Positions 42,678 through 52,319 of a DNA stretch of 64,000 bases are shown one piece after another. The stretch spans positions 248,001-312,000 of the forward strand of contig CAYNRY010000001.1 of assembly GCA_964399985.1 (NCBI GenBank). Reading direction: 5' to 3'. Position 1 is the stretch's first letter. Each line of letters opens with the position of its first letter. The notes below the pieces were generated by a model. The model saw nothing but the letters and a program-made list of their open reading frames with translations. It had not been told where the DNA came from and did no database searches. The position numbers and the translations under genes were made by a program. Source of the stretch: Micavibrio_B sp964399985 (GTDB lineage Bacteria; Pseudomonadota; Alphaproteobacteria; Micavibrionales; Micavibrionaceae).

Positions 42678-44477
42678 ATGCAAACGCCAAGACCTGAATG
42701 TCCGCCGGAATACGCAAAAGACCAAATCTATTCCGACACTTACAAAGACATCTATTTTTGTGAGGAGGATGGGCTGGACGAAGGTGACCATGTTTTCCTG
42801 AAAGGTAATAAATTACCCGAGCGTTGGCAGGACAGGTCCGAATTTGTCATCGCCGAGACGGGGTTTGGCACGGGGCTGAATTTTCTGGCGACTTGGCTCA
42901 AATGGGAAAAGACAACCACGCCCGATCAGAACTTGACCTATATCTCGTTTGAGAAATTTCCACTGACGCCAGACCAGATCAGGGAGGCGCTTGCGCGCTG
43001 GAAAAACGAGATTGGCGATAAGCTCGAGATTATGCTGGAAAATTATCCGCTGCGCATTTGCGGCTGGCATCCTATACGGATCAGCGATCAGATTTCATTA
43101 TTACTGATTTTTGATGACGTGAACCGCGCCTTGCCGGAATTGAACACCTATGTCGATGCATGGTTTCTGGATGGCTTCGCGCCTGCCAAGAATCCGGAGA
43201 TGTGGAGTGAAACCGTCTTCAAAGCAATGGCCGCAAATAGCCATGAAGGTACGACTTTCGCCAGTTTCACGGCGGCGGGATTGGTTAAGAGGGGTTTGCG
43301 CGAACAAAATTTCTTCGTTGCCAAAAAGCGCGGCTATGGGCGTAAGCGCGATATGATATTCGGGCATTTTGAGTCTCAACGTCAGAAGCCGGAAAAGAAA
43401 ACGGTAAAATCTGTCGCCATTATTGGCGGTGGTCTGGCGGGAGCAAATGTCGCGGCCCGGCTGCAGCAGGAAGGCTTTGCCGTTGAAATATACGAAGAAA
43501 AGGAAGTTGCTGCGGGTGCATCCGGTAATCCGCGCGGCCTCTTCAATCCGCGTTTTACAGGTAAGCAAGGGTATATATCTGATTTCTATGCTTCGGCCTA
43601 TGCTTGCGCGCTGCGGCAGTTCAAAAGATTAAAAGATATAGACTATCAAGCTTGCGGAAGTATCCATTTGCTTACCGATACTGAAAAGGAAAAACGCCTG
43701 ACCGCAATGGCAGAGAAATGCGGATGGCATCAGGATCATATCAAGGTCGTTGATGCAAAAGAGGCTTCAGAAATTACAGGCGTGGAGATAAATTTTGGCG
43801 CCGTATTTCTCCCCGACAGCGGCTTCGTCAGTCCGGAAAAAATCTGTAGAGCTTCAACAAAGAGCTGTATTATCATATGTGAGCCTGTCCAGCAGGTTAC
43901 TTGTAACCAAGGTCAGTGGAACGTAAATAATAAATTATATGATGCAGTTGTCATTGCATGTGGTGCAGGCGTTCTTAATTTTTCTCAAACAGCGCAACTC
44001 CCTCTTTCAAAGGTACGCGGACAGTTGGCTATCGCATCAAGTACGAAAGCAACGGAAAAAATAAAAACCAATATCTGCTATGGAGGCTATTGTTCGCCAG
44101 CAGATAAAGGAGACCACGTTATAGGTTCGACTTTTCAGCCATGGCTGACTGATATTGATATAAGAGAAGAAGATAGTGCTGACATAGTTCGGAAATTTGA
44201 AAGCCATGTTCCGGCGCTTGTGAACGAAATGAAGGTCAAGGGGGCGAGAGTGTCTTTCCGCGTGGCTTCCAAAGACAGGTTTCCGGTGATCGGCAAAATA
44301 CTTGATTATGATAATTTATATATATCGGCGGCGCATGGATCGCATGGCTTGATCAGCACGGCTTTGGCGGCTGAAATTATAACTTCCGATTTGATGGGGC
44401 GGCCTTCGCCAATGCCATCCTCGGTGCTGAAAGAGTTATCCCCACAGCGCTTTGCCCTGCGGGAAGCAAAGAAATAG
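42678..44477 (+). CDS. mnmC: Bifunctional tRNA mnm5s2U34 synthase MnmC
   Basis: Completes 5-methylaminomethyl-2-thiouridine at tRNA position 34. It has 599 residues in two domains. The N-terminal methyltransferase (MnmD, about 1-235) has AETGFGTGLNFLATWL (59-74) and DAWFLDGFAPAKNPEMW. The C-terminal FAD oxidase has the nucleotide loop SVAIIGGGLAGANVAARL from residue 245, SGNPRGLFNPRF, and the late FRVASKDRFPVIGKI. Both domains are complete, so it is a fused enzyme. Confidence 0.95.
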   Translation: MQTPRPECPPEYAKDQIYSDTYKDIYFCEEDGLDEGDHVFLKGNKLPERWQDRSEFVIAETGFGTGLNFLATWLKWEKTTTPDQNLTYISFEKFPLTPDQIREALARWKNEIGDKLEIMLENYPLRICGWHPIRISDQISLLLIFDDVNRALPELNTYVDAWFLDGFAPAKNPEMWSETVFKAMAANSHEGTTFASFTAAGLVKRGLREQNFFVAKKRGYGRKRDMIFGHFESQRQKPEKKTVKSVAIIGGGLAGANVAARLQQEGFAVEIYEEKEVAAGASGNPRGLFNPRFTGKQGYISDFYASAYACALRQFKRLKDIDYQACGSIHLLTDTEKEKRLTAMAEKCGWHQDHIKVVDAKEASEITGVEINFGAVFLPDSGFVSPEKICRASTKSCIIICEPVQQVTCNQGQWNVNNKLYDAVVIACGAGVLNFSQTAQLPLSKVRGQLAIASSTKATEKIKTNICYGGYCSPADKGDHVIGSTFQPWLTDIDIREEDSADIVRKFESHVPALVNEMKVKGARVSFRVASKDRFPVIGKILDYDNLYISAAHGSHGLISTALAAEIITSDLMGRPSPMPSSVLKELSPQRFALREAKK

Positions 44478-44512
44478 ACTTCAGAGGCTAATTCTTTTAT
44501 CAATTCAGCCGA

Positions 44513-45598
44513 ATGTCATTTGAAATGCCGCCTGTTTTAGTCCTGCTCGTATTGCCAGTGCTCTCTTTTATTTTGAGTTTGGCGGCAGTGCCACTCGTGC
44601 GCAAATATTCCCGAAAATTTGATTTTGTAGACCGTCCCGGCGGACGCAAACAGCATGAGGGCGCGACGCCTTATGGCGGCGGAATTGCGATCTTCACGGT
44701 TTTCGGATTTTTATCATTCTTTATCGCGCCGCCATTTGAAAACAGCTGGGCATATTTCTTGGCGCTGGCGATGATCTTAATTACGGGTGTTATCGACGAC
44801 AAACGCGGCGTGAATGCGAAAGTCAAATTTGTCATTCATTTCCTGTCGGCTTTTATTCTTGTCATACCGGGCTATACGCAATTGGCAACGCTCGGCGACT
44901 TACTGGGCTTTGGTAATATGGGATTGGGATGGGCGGTGATCCCGTTTTCGGTTGCCTGTGTCGTCTATATAATTAATGCAATTAATATGATGGACGGTGT
45001 TGACGGTCTGGCGGGCGGTAATTGCCTGATTGTATTTCTTTGGCTTTTGATCGCGTGCTTTTTTGCAGGGGAATGGGAAGTCTTTATGTCGCTTGGATTG
45101 ATATGCGGCGCAGTTCTGGGCTTTCTTGTTTATAACATGAGAAATCCATGGCGTCGCAAAGCATCTATATTTTTAGGTGATGCAGGATCGATGGCGCTGG
45201 GCTTGACCATTGCGTGGTATTGCATTCATTTAAGCCAGCGGCCGATTGCGATCATTCCACCAGTATCTGTCGCATGGATTATCGCGCTGCCGATTGTCGA
45301 CGCGTTTGGATTGCTAGTCGCCAGATTAAGTGAAGGCAAGCATCCCTTCGAGCCCGATCGCCGCCATTTCCATCATCATTTTCTGGATAACGGATTTAGC
45401 CCGTCGCAAACCACAATTATCGTTTTAACATGGTCGGCGATATTAGGCGGGATCGGTTATCTTGGGTTAAAATTTGGCATCGATGAGCCTGTACTTGGCT
45501 GGGCATGGGTAACTTTATGGATCGGCCATGCCGTATTGGTGATTAAATCCAATAGATTTTCAGCACTGCTTAAAAAGATTAAAACTCGCTCGCGATAG
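44513..45598 (+). CDS. WecA-like polyprenyl-phosphate sugar-1-phosphate transferase
   Basis: 361-residue membrane protein of the MraY/WecA superfamily with about ten helices. Motifs: DRPGGRKQHEGATPYGGGI near residue 40, GVIDDKRGVNAKVKF near 90, NAINMMDGVDGLAGG near 160, FLGDAGSMALGLT near 222, and the HPFEPDRRHFHHHFLDNGFS metal site near 280. It probably starts a lipid-linked surface glycan from UDP-HexNAc. The 3' end overlaps the convergent epimerase gene by 20 bases. Confidence 0.9.
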   Translation: MSFEMPPVLVLLVLPVLSFILSLAAVPLVRKYSRKFDFVDRPGGRKQHEGATPYGGGIAIFTVFGFLSFFIAPPFENSWAYFLALAMILITGVIDDKRGVNAKVKFVIHFLSAFILVIPGYTQLATLGDLLGFGNMGLGWAVIPFSVACVVYIINAINMMDGVDGLAGGNCLIVFLWLLIACFFAGEWEVFMSLGLICGAVLGFLVYNMRNPWRRKASIFLGDAGSMALGLTIAWYCIHLSQRPIAIIPPVSVAWIIALPIVDAFGLLVARLSEGKHPFEPDRRHFHHHFLDNGFSPSQTTIIVLTWSAILGGIGYLGLKFGIDEPVLGWAWVTLWIGHAVLVIKSNRFSALLKKIKTRSR

Positions 45599-46541
45599 TC
45601 TTTTCCAAACCTTCTTTGAGTGTCTTTGGCGGAACGAAAGCCGTTTCCTGTAATTTCTTCGCGGAAAAAACAGTTGTCGCGCAGAATTTCTCAACGCGCA
45701 CGCGGGAGATCGGAAAATTCTTACCTGTTAGTCTGGCGGCAATATCGAAGACTGCTCCTGCCAATAAACCGACAGTTTTAGGAAGTTTGACACTGTTGAT
45801 TTGTTTGCCAATCTTTGTGCAAATGATGTCGACCAATTCTTTTGTCGAAAGATCAGGCTTATCGACATAGTTGAAAATATGCACGCCGGGGCCGAAATTC
45901 ATGCAATGGCATAAAAAAGCCGCGACATTTTCGACATAGGCCATGGATTTTTTATTCTCGCCATCGCCGATCATCATAAACTGACCCTTGACGATTTGAT
46001 TGAGCAATACATGCACATTGCCTCGGTTGCCGACGCCGAAAACCACAGTCGGACGAACAATGACGAGTGTGCGCTGGCCCGGGTCTTTCGCCTGCCATTT
46101 TTTGAAAACGTCTTCGGCTTGCGATTTCGTTTCTCCATAAGGTCCGATCGGGTCATGCGGCGAATCTTCATCCGCTTCGTAATGATGGTGGCCGTAAACA
46201 GCGGCGGAAGAGGTAAATATGATTTTCTTGATGCCGGTTTTTTCAGCCGCGGCGCAGATATTTTCTGCGCCCGTTACATTCACATCGTAGTAGAGGCTGA
46301 CGGGCTTGACATCGTCGCGATGCTGGGCGGCAAGATTGATGATAACATCACAGCCTTCGAGGGCCGGTATGAGGCTGTTTAATTCACGCACATCGGCATG
46401 TCTCGAGAAATCAGGGTAGGGGCGGCTCGGCTGGACATCGGCAATGGCCACATAATGCCCGCCTTTCCAGAGATCGGAAGCGAGATTGGAGCCGATAAAG
46501 CCGCTGCCGCCGATAATGGCTACTTTCTGTGATGAAGACAT
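45579..46541 (-). CDS. NAD-dependent epimerase/dehydratase
   Basis: 320-residue extended SDR enzyme. NAD loop VAIIGGSGFIGSNLASDL at residue 7, DVIINLAAQHRDDVKPVS, the IIFTSSAAVYGHHHYEADED region with the catalytic Ser, and YGETKSQAEDVFKKW with Tyr-x-x-x-Lys. Substrate likely a nucleotide-linked or lipid-linked sugar given neighbours. It is divergent from the glycosyltransferase at 46604 (62 bases between starts). Confidence 0.88.
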   Translation of the reverse strand: MSSSQKVAIIGGSGFIGSNLASDLWKGGHYVAIADVQPSRPYPDFSRHADVRELNSLIPALEGCDVIINLAAQHRDDVKPVSLYYDVNVTGAENICAAAEKTGIKKIIFTSSAAVYGHHHYEADEDSPHDPIGPYGETKSQAEDVFKKWQAKDPGQRTLVIVRPTVVFGVGNRGNVHVLLNQIVKGQFMMIGDGENKKSMAYVENVAAFLCHCMNFGPGVHIFNYVDKPDLSTKELVDIICTKIGKQINSVKLPKTVGLLAGAVFDIAARLTGKNFPISRVRVEKFCATTVFSAKKLQETAFVPPKTLKEGLEKTIASEF

Positions 46542-46603
46542 GCCTGAAACCTTTACTGGCCTTGATTTAAATCCTTGATCGCTTATACAACATTCCGAAG
46601 ACC

Positions 46604-47722
46604 ATGAAAATTGCTTATCTTATCACCCGGATGGACGAATTAGGCGGCGCGCAAATCCATGTGCGTGATCTTTCCCTATGGATGAAGTCTCAAGGTCATG
46701 AAGTGAGCGTTCTCACCGGCAGCTTTGGTAAAGTCACAGATTTCCTGGAAGAGCAAGGAGTTAAAATTTATGAAATTCCCGATCTGGAAAGAGCTATTCA
46801 TCCGGCCAAGGACTGGAAAGCATTTAATCAGATAAAATCGGTTCTGACAGAGATAAAGCCGGATATCTTGTCCTGTCACTCATCGAAAGCAGGTTTGCTC
46901 GGAAGGCTGGCAGCGAAAGCGGCAAAAGTAAAAGTAATTTTTACCGCCCATGGCTGGGCCTTTACGGACGGCGTGCCGAAATTGCAGAGAACCATCTATA
47001 CCTTCCTTGAAAAAGGCGCGGGGTTCTTTAGCGATCACGTCATTACCGTCAGCGGCTTTGATTACGAGTTGGCGAAGAAAAACAAAATCGTGCCCGATCA
47101 TAAACTGACGCTGGTTCATAACGGGATGCCGGAGCGTCCGGCGATAATACGCGAAATAAAAGGAGATCCGGCACGCCTTATGATGGTGGCACGGATCGGC
47201 CCGCAAAAAGATCATGAGACATTGCTGCGCGCCTTAGCGACTATAAAAGATTTATCATGGACGATGGAGTTTGTTGGTGGTGGCGACGATACGGAGCTTC
47301 GTGATCTGGCGATCGATCTGAATATCGATGATCGTGTATTGTTTATGGGTGAACGTCACGATGTTGCGGAGCTGCTGGAAAAAAAGGCCGACCTGTATTT
47401 GCTGATTTCGAAATGGGAAGGTTTCCCGAGAAGTATATTGGAAGCCATGCGGTCCAGCCTGCCAGTCATTGCCAGCGATGTCGGCGGCGTTTCCGAAGCT
47501 GTACAGGAAGGTAAAACCGGATATCTGGTTCCGGCGGAAGATATTGAAAAATTATCCTATACGCTGCGGCTTGTCATTCCGGATAAAAAGCTGCAACTCG
47601 AGTTGGGCCATGCGGCGCGCCTCAGTTTTGAGCGGCAATTTTCCTTTAAATCGATGGCGGTCAAAACAATGGCTGTTTATAGCTCTGTGGATAAGATCGG
47701 CCAATTGGTCCCAACGAATTGA
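46604..47722 (+). CDS. GT4-family glycosyltransferase
   Basis: 372 residues, GT-B fold. N-terminal acceptor domain TRMDELGGAQIHVRDLSLWM, and HSSKAGLLGRLAAKAAKVKV. The C-terminal donor domain has LMMVARIGPQKDHETLLRAL, and KWEGFPRSILEAMRSSLPVI followed by ASDVGGVSEAVQEG, including the GT4 E-x7-E motif. It most likely extends the glycan started by the WecA-like enzyme; the sugar is unknown. Confidence 0.9.
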   Translation: MKIAYLITRMDELGGAQIHVRDLSLWMKSQGHEVSVLTGSFGKVTDFLEEQGVKIYEIPDLERAIHPAKDWKAFNQIKSVLTEIKPDILSCHSSKAGLLGRLAAKAAKVKVIFTAHGWAFTDGVPKLQRTIYTFLEKGAGFFSDHVITVSGFDYELAKKNKIVPDHKLTLVHNGMPERPAIIREIKGDPARLMMVARIGPQKDHETLLRALATIKDLSWTMEFVGGGDDTELRDLAIDLNIDDRVLFMGERHDVAELLEKKADLYLLISKWEGFPRSILEAMRSSLPVIASDVGGVSEAVQEGKTGYLVPAEDIEKLSYTLRLVIPDKKLQLELGHAARLSFERQFSFKSMAVKTMAVYSSVDKIGQLVPTN

Positions 47723-47755
47723 CCCTTGTTGATTCGCCCCTCATTTTAGGGGCTC

Positions 47756-48568
47756 ATGTTTACCCCGTCCCGATCATTATTAAGCGTTGTTTTTGGTTGC
47801 AGCCTTTTGCTGAGCGCTTGCGAAACGCCTGCCGATGGGATGAAGGCAAAAAAAGACCCAGTCTCTTTGCAAAAGACTGAAGCCGCGCCGTCTGGTGACG
47901 CCGATAAGATCGCCAAGCTCGAACAACAAATTGCTGCGCTTCAACAGGAAGTTGCCGCCAATCGTCCGAAGATCGCAAAGATTGACGTGATGGAGCAAAA
48001 ATTCAAAGACCTCTCGCTTGGCCTCGATCGTATCGATGCAACGTATAATATGAAGCCTGCTCCGGTCGCGGCCCCTGTTCCTGCTCCACTGCCTGTTCCA
48101 GTCACAGCGCCGCCTGCGGTCCCTGTGAAACCTGTTCAGAAGGCGGAAGTCGCGCCGCCGCCGAAACCTGAAGCGAAGCCGCCCGCAAAGCCAGTGGAAG
48201 CTAAAAAAGCCGAAGCGCCGAAATCGACTGTTTCAGGCCAGAAGATCGTTCAGGATTTGCGCATCGGCGAGAAAAAAGAATATTCAAGGCTGGTTCTGGA
48301 TCTTGGTCAATCGATCAAGATTAACTATGACATAGATAATGAGGAGAAAATCCTCCTGATCGAAATCCCCGGGTTCGAGTGGAAAGCCGCCAAAACCAAG
48401 ACTTTCCCGAAATCGCTGCTGATTGCCTCTTATCAGGCGGAAAGCGATGCCAATGGCTCTCGCCTGGTTGTCCAACTGCGCGGCCCTGCCAAAATCGCTA
48501 ATTACAGCAATATTGAAGCGACAGGCGGTAAGTTGCCCCGGGCTGTTCTGGACATTTCCCCTAAGTAA
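47756..48568 (+). CDS. Lipoprotein with coiled coil and C-terminal AMIN domain
   Basis: 270 residues. A lipoprotein signal peptide with lipobox LLSAC (Cys near residue 22) places it in the envelope. A coiled coil follows (about 53-90), then a Pro/Ala/Lys-rich linker (100-165), and an AMIN-like domain (KIVQDLRIGEKKEYSRLVLD through RAVLDISPK). AMIN domains bind peptidoglycan and direct proteins to the septum, so a role in wall or secretin targeting is likely. No enzymatic domain. Confidence 0.78.
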   Translation: MFTPSRSLLSVVFGCSLLLSACETPADGMKAKKDPVSLQKTEAAPSGDADKIAKLEQQIAALQQEVAANRPKIAKIDVMEQKFKDLSLGLDRIDATYNMKPAPVAAPVPAPLPVPVTAPPAVPVKPVQKAEVAPPPKPEAKPPAKPVEAKKAEAPKSTVSGQKIVQDLRIGEKKEYSRLVLDLGQSIKINYDIDNEEKILLIEIPGFEWKAAKTKTFPKSLLIASYQAESDANGSRLVVQLRGPAKIANYSNIEATGGKLPRAVLDISPK

Positions 48569-48646
48569 ATAGCTGAAACCCACTGGACCTTATGCAAAAA
48601 GATGATACATATCAGCGTATCAAATTTACTTTTTAAGGGTTCGACC

Positions 48647-49162
48647 ATGAAAAATTATTTCCTACTTTCTGCTGCTGTTTTGGCTCTGGCTGGCGCGCCG
48701 CTGGCAGCCTATGCGCAAGATGCTAAAAAAGCAGCTCCTGCAAAATCTGCCATCGACTCCAATAATGACGGTACTGTTTCCAAAGCTGAAGCCGACGCCG
48801 TTGCCGGCCGCGATTTTGCCGCTTTCGATACGAACAAAGACGGTAAGATTTCTTCCGATGAATTCAAAGCGCTGCTCTACAAAAACAATGCCAAGCAATT
48901 GCCGGACGATGCTGCGAAGAAAAAAGTAGAGCCGGAAATGATGGCGCAATATAAAATGCTGGATAACAACCGTGATGGCACAGTTACCAAAGCCGAGTTT
49001 ATGGAAGACTCGACACGCCGCTTCAAAGCCATGGATGAAAACGGTGATGGCAAGGTAACGAAAGCCGAAGTCGAGGATGTGCAGAAAAAAATCAAGGCGC
49101 AAGTCGAGAAAATGAAAGCGGCTTACGAGAAAAAGAAAGCGGCAGAAGCTGCCAAGAAGTAG
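48647..49162 (+). CDS. Secreted EF-hand calcium-binding protein
   Basis: 171 residues. ATG at 48647 (MKNYFLLSAAVLALAGAPLA) gives a clean signal peptide cut after AYA, and a taaggg ribosome site precedes it; the longer frame from 48602 would spoil it. Four EF-hand loops are visible: DSNNDGTVSKAE, DTNKDGKISSDE, DNNRDGTVTKAE and DENGDGKVTKAE. The C-terminus is a lysine/alanine-rich helix. It probably buffers or senses calcium in the periplasm. A bidirectional terminator follows. Confidence 0.88.
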   Translation: MKNYFLLSAAVLALAGAPLAAYAQDAKKAAPAKSAIDSNNDGTVSKAEADAVAGRDFAAFDTNKDGKISSDEFKALLYKNNAKQLPDDAAKKKVEPEMMAQYKMLDNNRDGTVTKAEFMEDSTRRFKAMDENGDGKVTKAEVEDVQKKIKAQVEKMKAAYEKKKAAEAAKK

Positions 49163-49169
49163 GACTTAG

Positions 49170-49193
49170 AAAACCGCCGAAAGGCGGTTTTTT
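49170..49193. terminator. Bidirectional terminator between the EF-hand gene and trhO
   Basis: aaaaccgcc-gaaa-ggcggtttt hairpin with a GNRA loop, T-run on one side and A-run on the other, located between two convergent genes. Confidence 0.88.
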
Positions 49194-49195
49194 AT

Positions 49196-50092
49196 TTATG
49201 CGCTCATCTTCTTCGCATGCTGCATCTTATGCTGATGACGCATGCGCTTGGAGGCGATTTGTTTTTCGGTGAGTGTACCGTGGCAATGATGACAGGAAAC
49301 GCCTTCTTCGAATTCAGGGCGGGTACGGTCTTCCGGTGCGATAGAGGCACGGCAGCCAAAGCAGGTTTCTAAAATTCCTTGTTCCAAACCGTGAGTGATC
49401 CCGACGCGGCGGTCGAAGACAAAACATTCGCCTTCCCACATCGACTCTTCGGCTGGTACTTCTTCCAAATATTTTAAAATGCCGCCTTTGAGGTGATAGA
49501 CCTCACCAAATCCTTCGCCGAGCATATAGCTGGAGGCTTTTTCACAGCGAATGCCGCCTGTACAGAACATGGCGACTTTCTGGTGTTTTTTTGGATCGAG
49601 TTTTGTTTTGACGAACTCGGTGAATTCGGTAAAGATTTTGATGTCGGGATCGACCGCGCCTTTGAAAATACCGAGCTGGGTTTCGTAATCGTTACGTGTG
49701 TCCAACACAAGCACATCTGGATCGGAAATGAGCGCGTTCCAGTCTTTTGGCTCGACATAAGTGCCGACGACTTTCGTCGGATTCGCCTGCGGCTGACGCA
49801 TCGTGATGATTTCTTTTTTGAGCTTTATCTTCGCGCGCAGGAAAGGGCGCTTATTACTTTCCGAATATTTAACCTGTCCTTTGCGAATTTCGAGCTGGGC
49901 ATCAAGGAAGTTAATTAACACTTCCATATCTTCCGGCGTCGGCGCGCCGACAGTGCCGTTAATGCCTTCAGGTGCCAGCAGGATCGTGCCGCAAATATTA
50001 TGTTTCGAGCAAATAGCTTTCACTGCTTCCTGCATGGCGGGAAGATCATTGATTTCGACAAAACGGTAAAGAGCGCAAACGGTCCAGTTCAT
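49196..50092 (-). CDS. trhO: tRNA uridine(34) hydroxylase TrhO (rhodanese-like)
   Basis: 298 residues. Oxygen-dependent 5-hydroxylation of uridine 34 in some tRNAs. N-terminal acylphosphatase-like part (LLAPEGINGTVGAPTPEDME), rhodanese domain DVLVLDTRNDYETQLGIFKG with active-site MFCTGGIRCEKASSYML, then GGILKYLEEVP and VFDRRVGITHGL. The C-terminal CFGCRASI and CHHC cysteines are family features. Ends on the shared terminator. Confidence 0.92.
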   Translation of the reverse strand: MNWTVCALYRFVEINDLPAMQEAVKAICSKHNICGTILLAPEGINGTVGAPTPEDMEVLINFLDAQLEIRKGQVKYSESNKRPFLRAKIKLKKEIITMRQPQANPTKVVGTYVEPKDWNALISDPDVLVLDTRNDYETQLGIFKGAVDPDIKIFTEFTEFVKTKLDPKKHQKVAMFCTGGIRCEKASSYMLGEGFGEVYHLKGGILKYLEEVPAEESMWEGECFVFDRRVGITHGLEQGILETCFGCRASIAPEDRTRPEFEEGVSCHHCHGTLTEKQIASKRMRHQHKMQHAKKMSA

Positions 50093-50111
50093 GTCGCTTT
50101 CTTAACGCTCC

Positions 50112-50999
50112 TCAGGATTTTTGGCAAGATTTTATCGTTTTGGCCAAATTCTTAACGTCTACGTCTTTCAGGCTACCGAAGCGCCAGACAAGGCCGATTT
50201 CCCGCGTCGGGGCGGGCTTTAGAAACCGGCGGATTGTGATATTGGGCGGCAAGACAGATTTTTGCGCTGCCATATCGGGTAGCAAAGTGACGCCATAGCC
50301 GTTGCTGACCATCTGGATCAATGTTGGTAAACTTGTTGTCGAAAAGGTTTTTCGGATTTCGGGATTTTGCGTCCGGCAAGCTGCCAAGGCATGAGAGCGC
50401 AGGCAATGGCCTTCTTCAAGTAGAAGCAAATCCATATTCTCGATATCATTTAAGTCGAGCGCTTTGTCATTCTTCTCTGACGTTGCAAGTACAAATTCTT
50501 CGCTGAAAATCGTCATCTGGCGAAAGCCTGACGTTTCAAACGGGAAAGCCAATAAAAGAATATCGAGTTTTCCTGTTTCCAGTTTTTGTAATAAATTGGA
50601 GCTTAAATCTTCATGCAATTGCAATTCAAGTTTCGGCCAGTCTTTGTTTAAGGCTGGCAAAAGCGCGGGCAGGAGATAAGGGGCAATTGTTGGAATAATG
50701 CCAAGGCGCAGCGGTCCGGCGAGGCCTTCGCCCGATCTTTTTGCCAGGGAGATGATTTCGCCGGATTGATAAAGAACCGACTTGGCTTTGATGCAGATTT
50801 CTTCGCCCAGAGCAGTAAAAGACAGACTGCGCGTAGAGCGGTTAATCATTTGATGGCCGAGCAGGTTCTCAAGTGCGGCAATACCGGCACTAAATGTCGA
50901 CTGGGTTACATTGCACGCTTCGGCAGCGCGGCTAAAGGATTTGTGCTCTTTCAAAGCCATGAGATATTGCAACTGGCGGATAGGTGGCAGGTTTTCCAT
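50112..50999 (-). CDS. oxyR: LysR-type peroxide regulator OxyR
   Basis: 295 residues. N-terminal winged helix-turn-helix (LQYLMALKEHKSFSRAAEAC then NVTQSTFSAGIAALENLLG). The redox cysteines are exactly at C199 and C208 in EEGHCLRSHALAACRT, the OxyR signature, so it senses H2O2 by a disulfide. It is divergent from ahpC-ahpD with 134 bases between starts, the usual arrangement for an OxyR-controlled peroxidase. Confidence 0.93.
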   Translation of the reverse strand: MENLPPIRQLQYLMALKEHKSFSRAAEACNVTQSTFSAGIAALENLLGHQMINRSTRSLSFTALGEEICIKAKSVLYQSGEIISLAKRSGEGLAGPLRLGIIPTIAPYLLPALLPALNKDWPKLELQLHEDLSSNLLQKLETGKLDILLLAFPFETSGFRQMTIFSEEFVLATSEKNDKALDLNDIENMDLLLLEEGHCLRSHALAACRTQNPEIRKTFSTTSLPTLIQMVSNGYGVTLLPDMAAQKSVLPPNITIRRFLKPAPTREIGLVWRFGSLKDVDVKNLAKTIKSCQKS

Positions 51000-51133
51000 T
51001 GTTCGCTTATACCGATTAATTTATACATTTTCCATCGTTTTTATCGATCAAACTTACAGTTTTTTTCGGTTGGCGCTGAAGGGGGCGAATCTGGTCTAAA
51101 GAGCGCATCGCAACATTTAAGGAGTTTAGACAT

Positions 51134-51703
51134 ATGCTAGGTATCGGCGACACAATCCCATCATTCGAAGTAACAGGCGTAAAACCGGGCTTTAATGCCC
51201 ATGAAGAAAATGGCCAGTCCGCGTTCGAAACAATCACCGAAAAAAGCTTCGAAGGTAAATGGAAAGTCATCTACTTCTATCCGAAAGATTTCACTTTCGT
51301 CTGCCCGACAGAAATCGTCGAATTTGCAAAACTGAACGATGAATTCGCCGATCGCGATTGTATCGTTATGGGTGGTTCTACAGATAACGAATTCTGTAAG
51401 CTGGCATGGAGACGCGAACACAAAGATTTAAGCAAGTTGAACCAGTGGTCTTTCGCTGACACGAACCGTACGCTGGCGTCAGGTCTTGGCGTTCTTGATC
51501 AAACGGCTGGCGTTGCCTACCGTGCGACTTTCGTTGTCGATCCGCATAATGTAATCCAGCACGTATCCGTCAACAATCTAAATGTAGGACGTAACCCGAA
51601 AGAAGTCTTGCGTATTCTCGATGGTCTGCAAACGGATGATCTATGCCCATGTAACCGTCCGGTTGGCGGCGACGTGATCAATCTCGAGAAAAAGGCGGCA
51701 TAA
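51134..51703 (+). CDS. ahpC: Alkyl hydroperoxide reductase AhpC (2-Cys peroxiredoxin)
   Basis: 189 residues. Reduces organic peroxides and H2O2. Peroxidatic Cys57 in FYPKDFTFVCPTEIVEFAKL, then GGSTDNEFCKLAWRRE and the C-terminal resolving cysteines in LQTDDLCPCNRP. It pairs with AhpD (2 bases downstream), a combination known in actinobacteria and alphaproteobacteria, instead of AhpF. A ribosome site aaggag lies 8 bases before the ATG. Confidence 0.96.
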   Translation: MLGIGDTIPSFEVTGVKPGFNAHEENGQSAFETITEKSFEGKWKVIYFYPKDFTFVCPTEIVEFAKLNDEFADRDCIVMGGSTDNEFCKLAWRREHKDLSKLNQWSFADTNRTLASGLGVLDQTAGVAYRATFVVDPHNVIQHVSVNNLNVGRNPKEVLRILDGLQTDDLCPCNRPVGGDVINLEKKAA

Positions 51704-51705
51704 AA

Positions 51706-52257
51706 ATGACGATAGAGAATCTCAAAAATATTCTGCCGGAGTTTGCAAAGGATATTAAGCTGAACCTGTCGACCTTGTCGGCGGATGAAAGCGTGACATC
51801 CCAGCAGCTTTGGGGTTCCTTCCTCGCTTGTGCGATCGCGACGCGTCAGCCCGAGGTAATCTCTGCCCTTGAATCGGAAGTTCAGGACAAATTGTCACCG
51901 GAAGCGATCAATGCGGCACGTTCCGCAGCGGTCATCATGGCGATGAACAATGTCTATTACCGCTCGGTTCATATCATGAGCAACAAGGAGTATCAGGCGA
52001 TGTCAGCGAAGCTGCGCATGAATATCCTTGCCAATCACGGCGTCGATAAAATCGACTTCGAACTTTGGGCGCTGGCGGTATCTGCCGTCAACGGATGCGG
52101 CATGTGCCTTGACGCGCATGAAGCTCAATTGATCAAGCATGATTTGTCGAAAGAGCAGATTCAAGTGGCATTGAGAATAGCCGCGACGGTCAACGCGGCG
52201 GCTACGGCAATCGATGCGATGCGTTCTATTCCACAGGAAATGGCACAAGCAGCTTAA
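51706..52257 (+). CDS. ahpD: Alkylhydroperoxidase AhpD
   Basis: 183 residues, helical. The active site CGMCLDAHE (CxxC and the proton-relay His) is intact near residues 130-138. It recycles AhpC, using lipoamide/dihydrolipoamide as reductant in known systems. Co-transcribed with ahpC and followed by a strong terminator. Confidence 0.95.
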   Translation: MTIENLKNILPEFAKDIKLNLSTLSADESVTSQQLWGSFLACAIATRQPEVISALESEVQDKLSPEAINAARSAAVIMAMNNVYYRSVHIMSNKEYQAMSAKLRMNILANHGVDKIDFELWALAVSAVNGCGMCLDAHEAQLIKHDLSKEQIQVALRIAATVNAAATAIDAMRSIPQEMAQAA

Positions 52258-52271
52258 GTTATTATCAAAAT

Positions 52272-52307
52272 AAAAAAAGGACGGGGTTTGTGCCCCGTCC
52301 TTTTTTT
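52272..52307. terminator. Bidirectional terminator between ahpD and the TetR gene
   Basis: aaaaaaaggacgggg / ccccgtccttttttt perfect stem of about 15 bp with a 6-base loop (tttgtg). It separates convergent genes. Confidence 0.92.
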
Positions 52308-52319
52308 AATCGAAAATAA

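Noticed and set aside
49493..49918. 141-codon frame antisense to trhO
   Set aside because: Shadow of the conserved trhO gene with no independent evidence.
51000..51133. OxyR binding site between oxyR and ahpC
   Set aside because: Expected from the gene arrangement, but I could not find a convincing ATAG-N7-CTAT type site.
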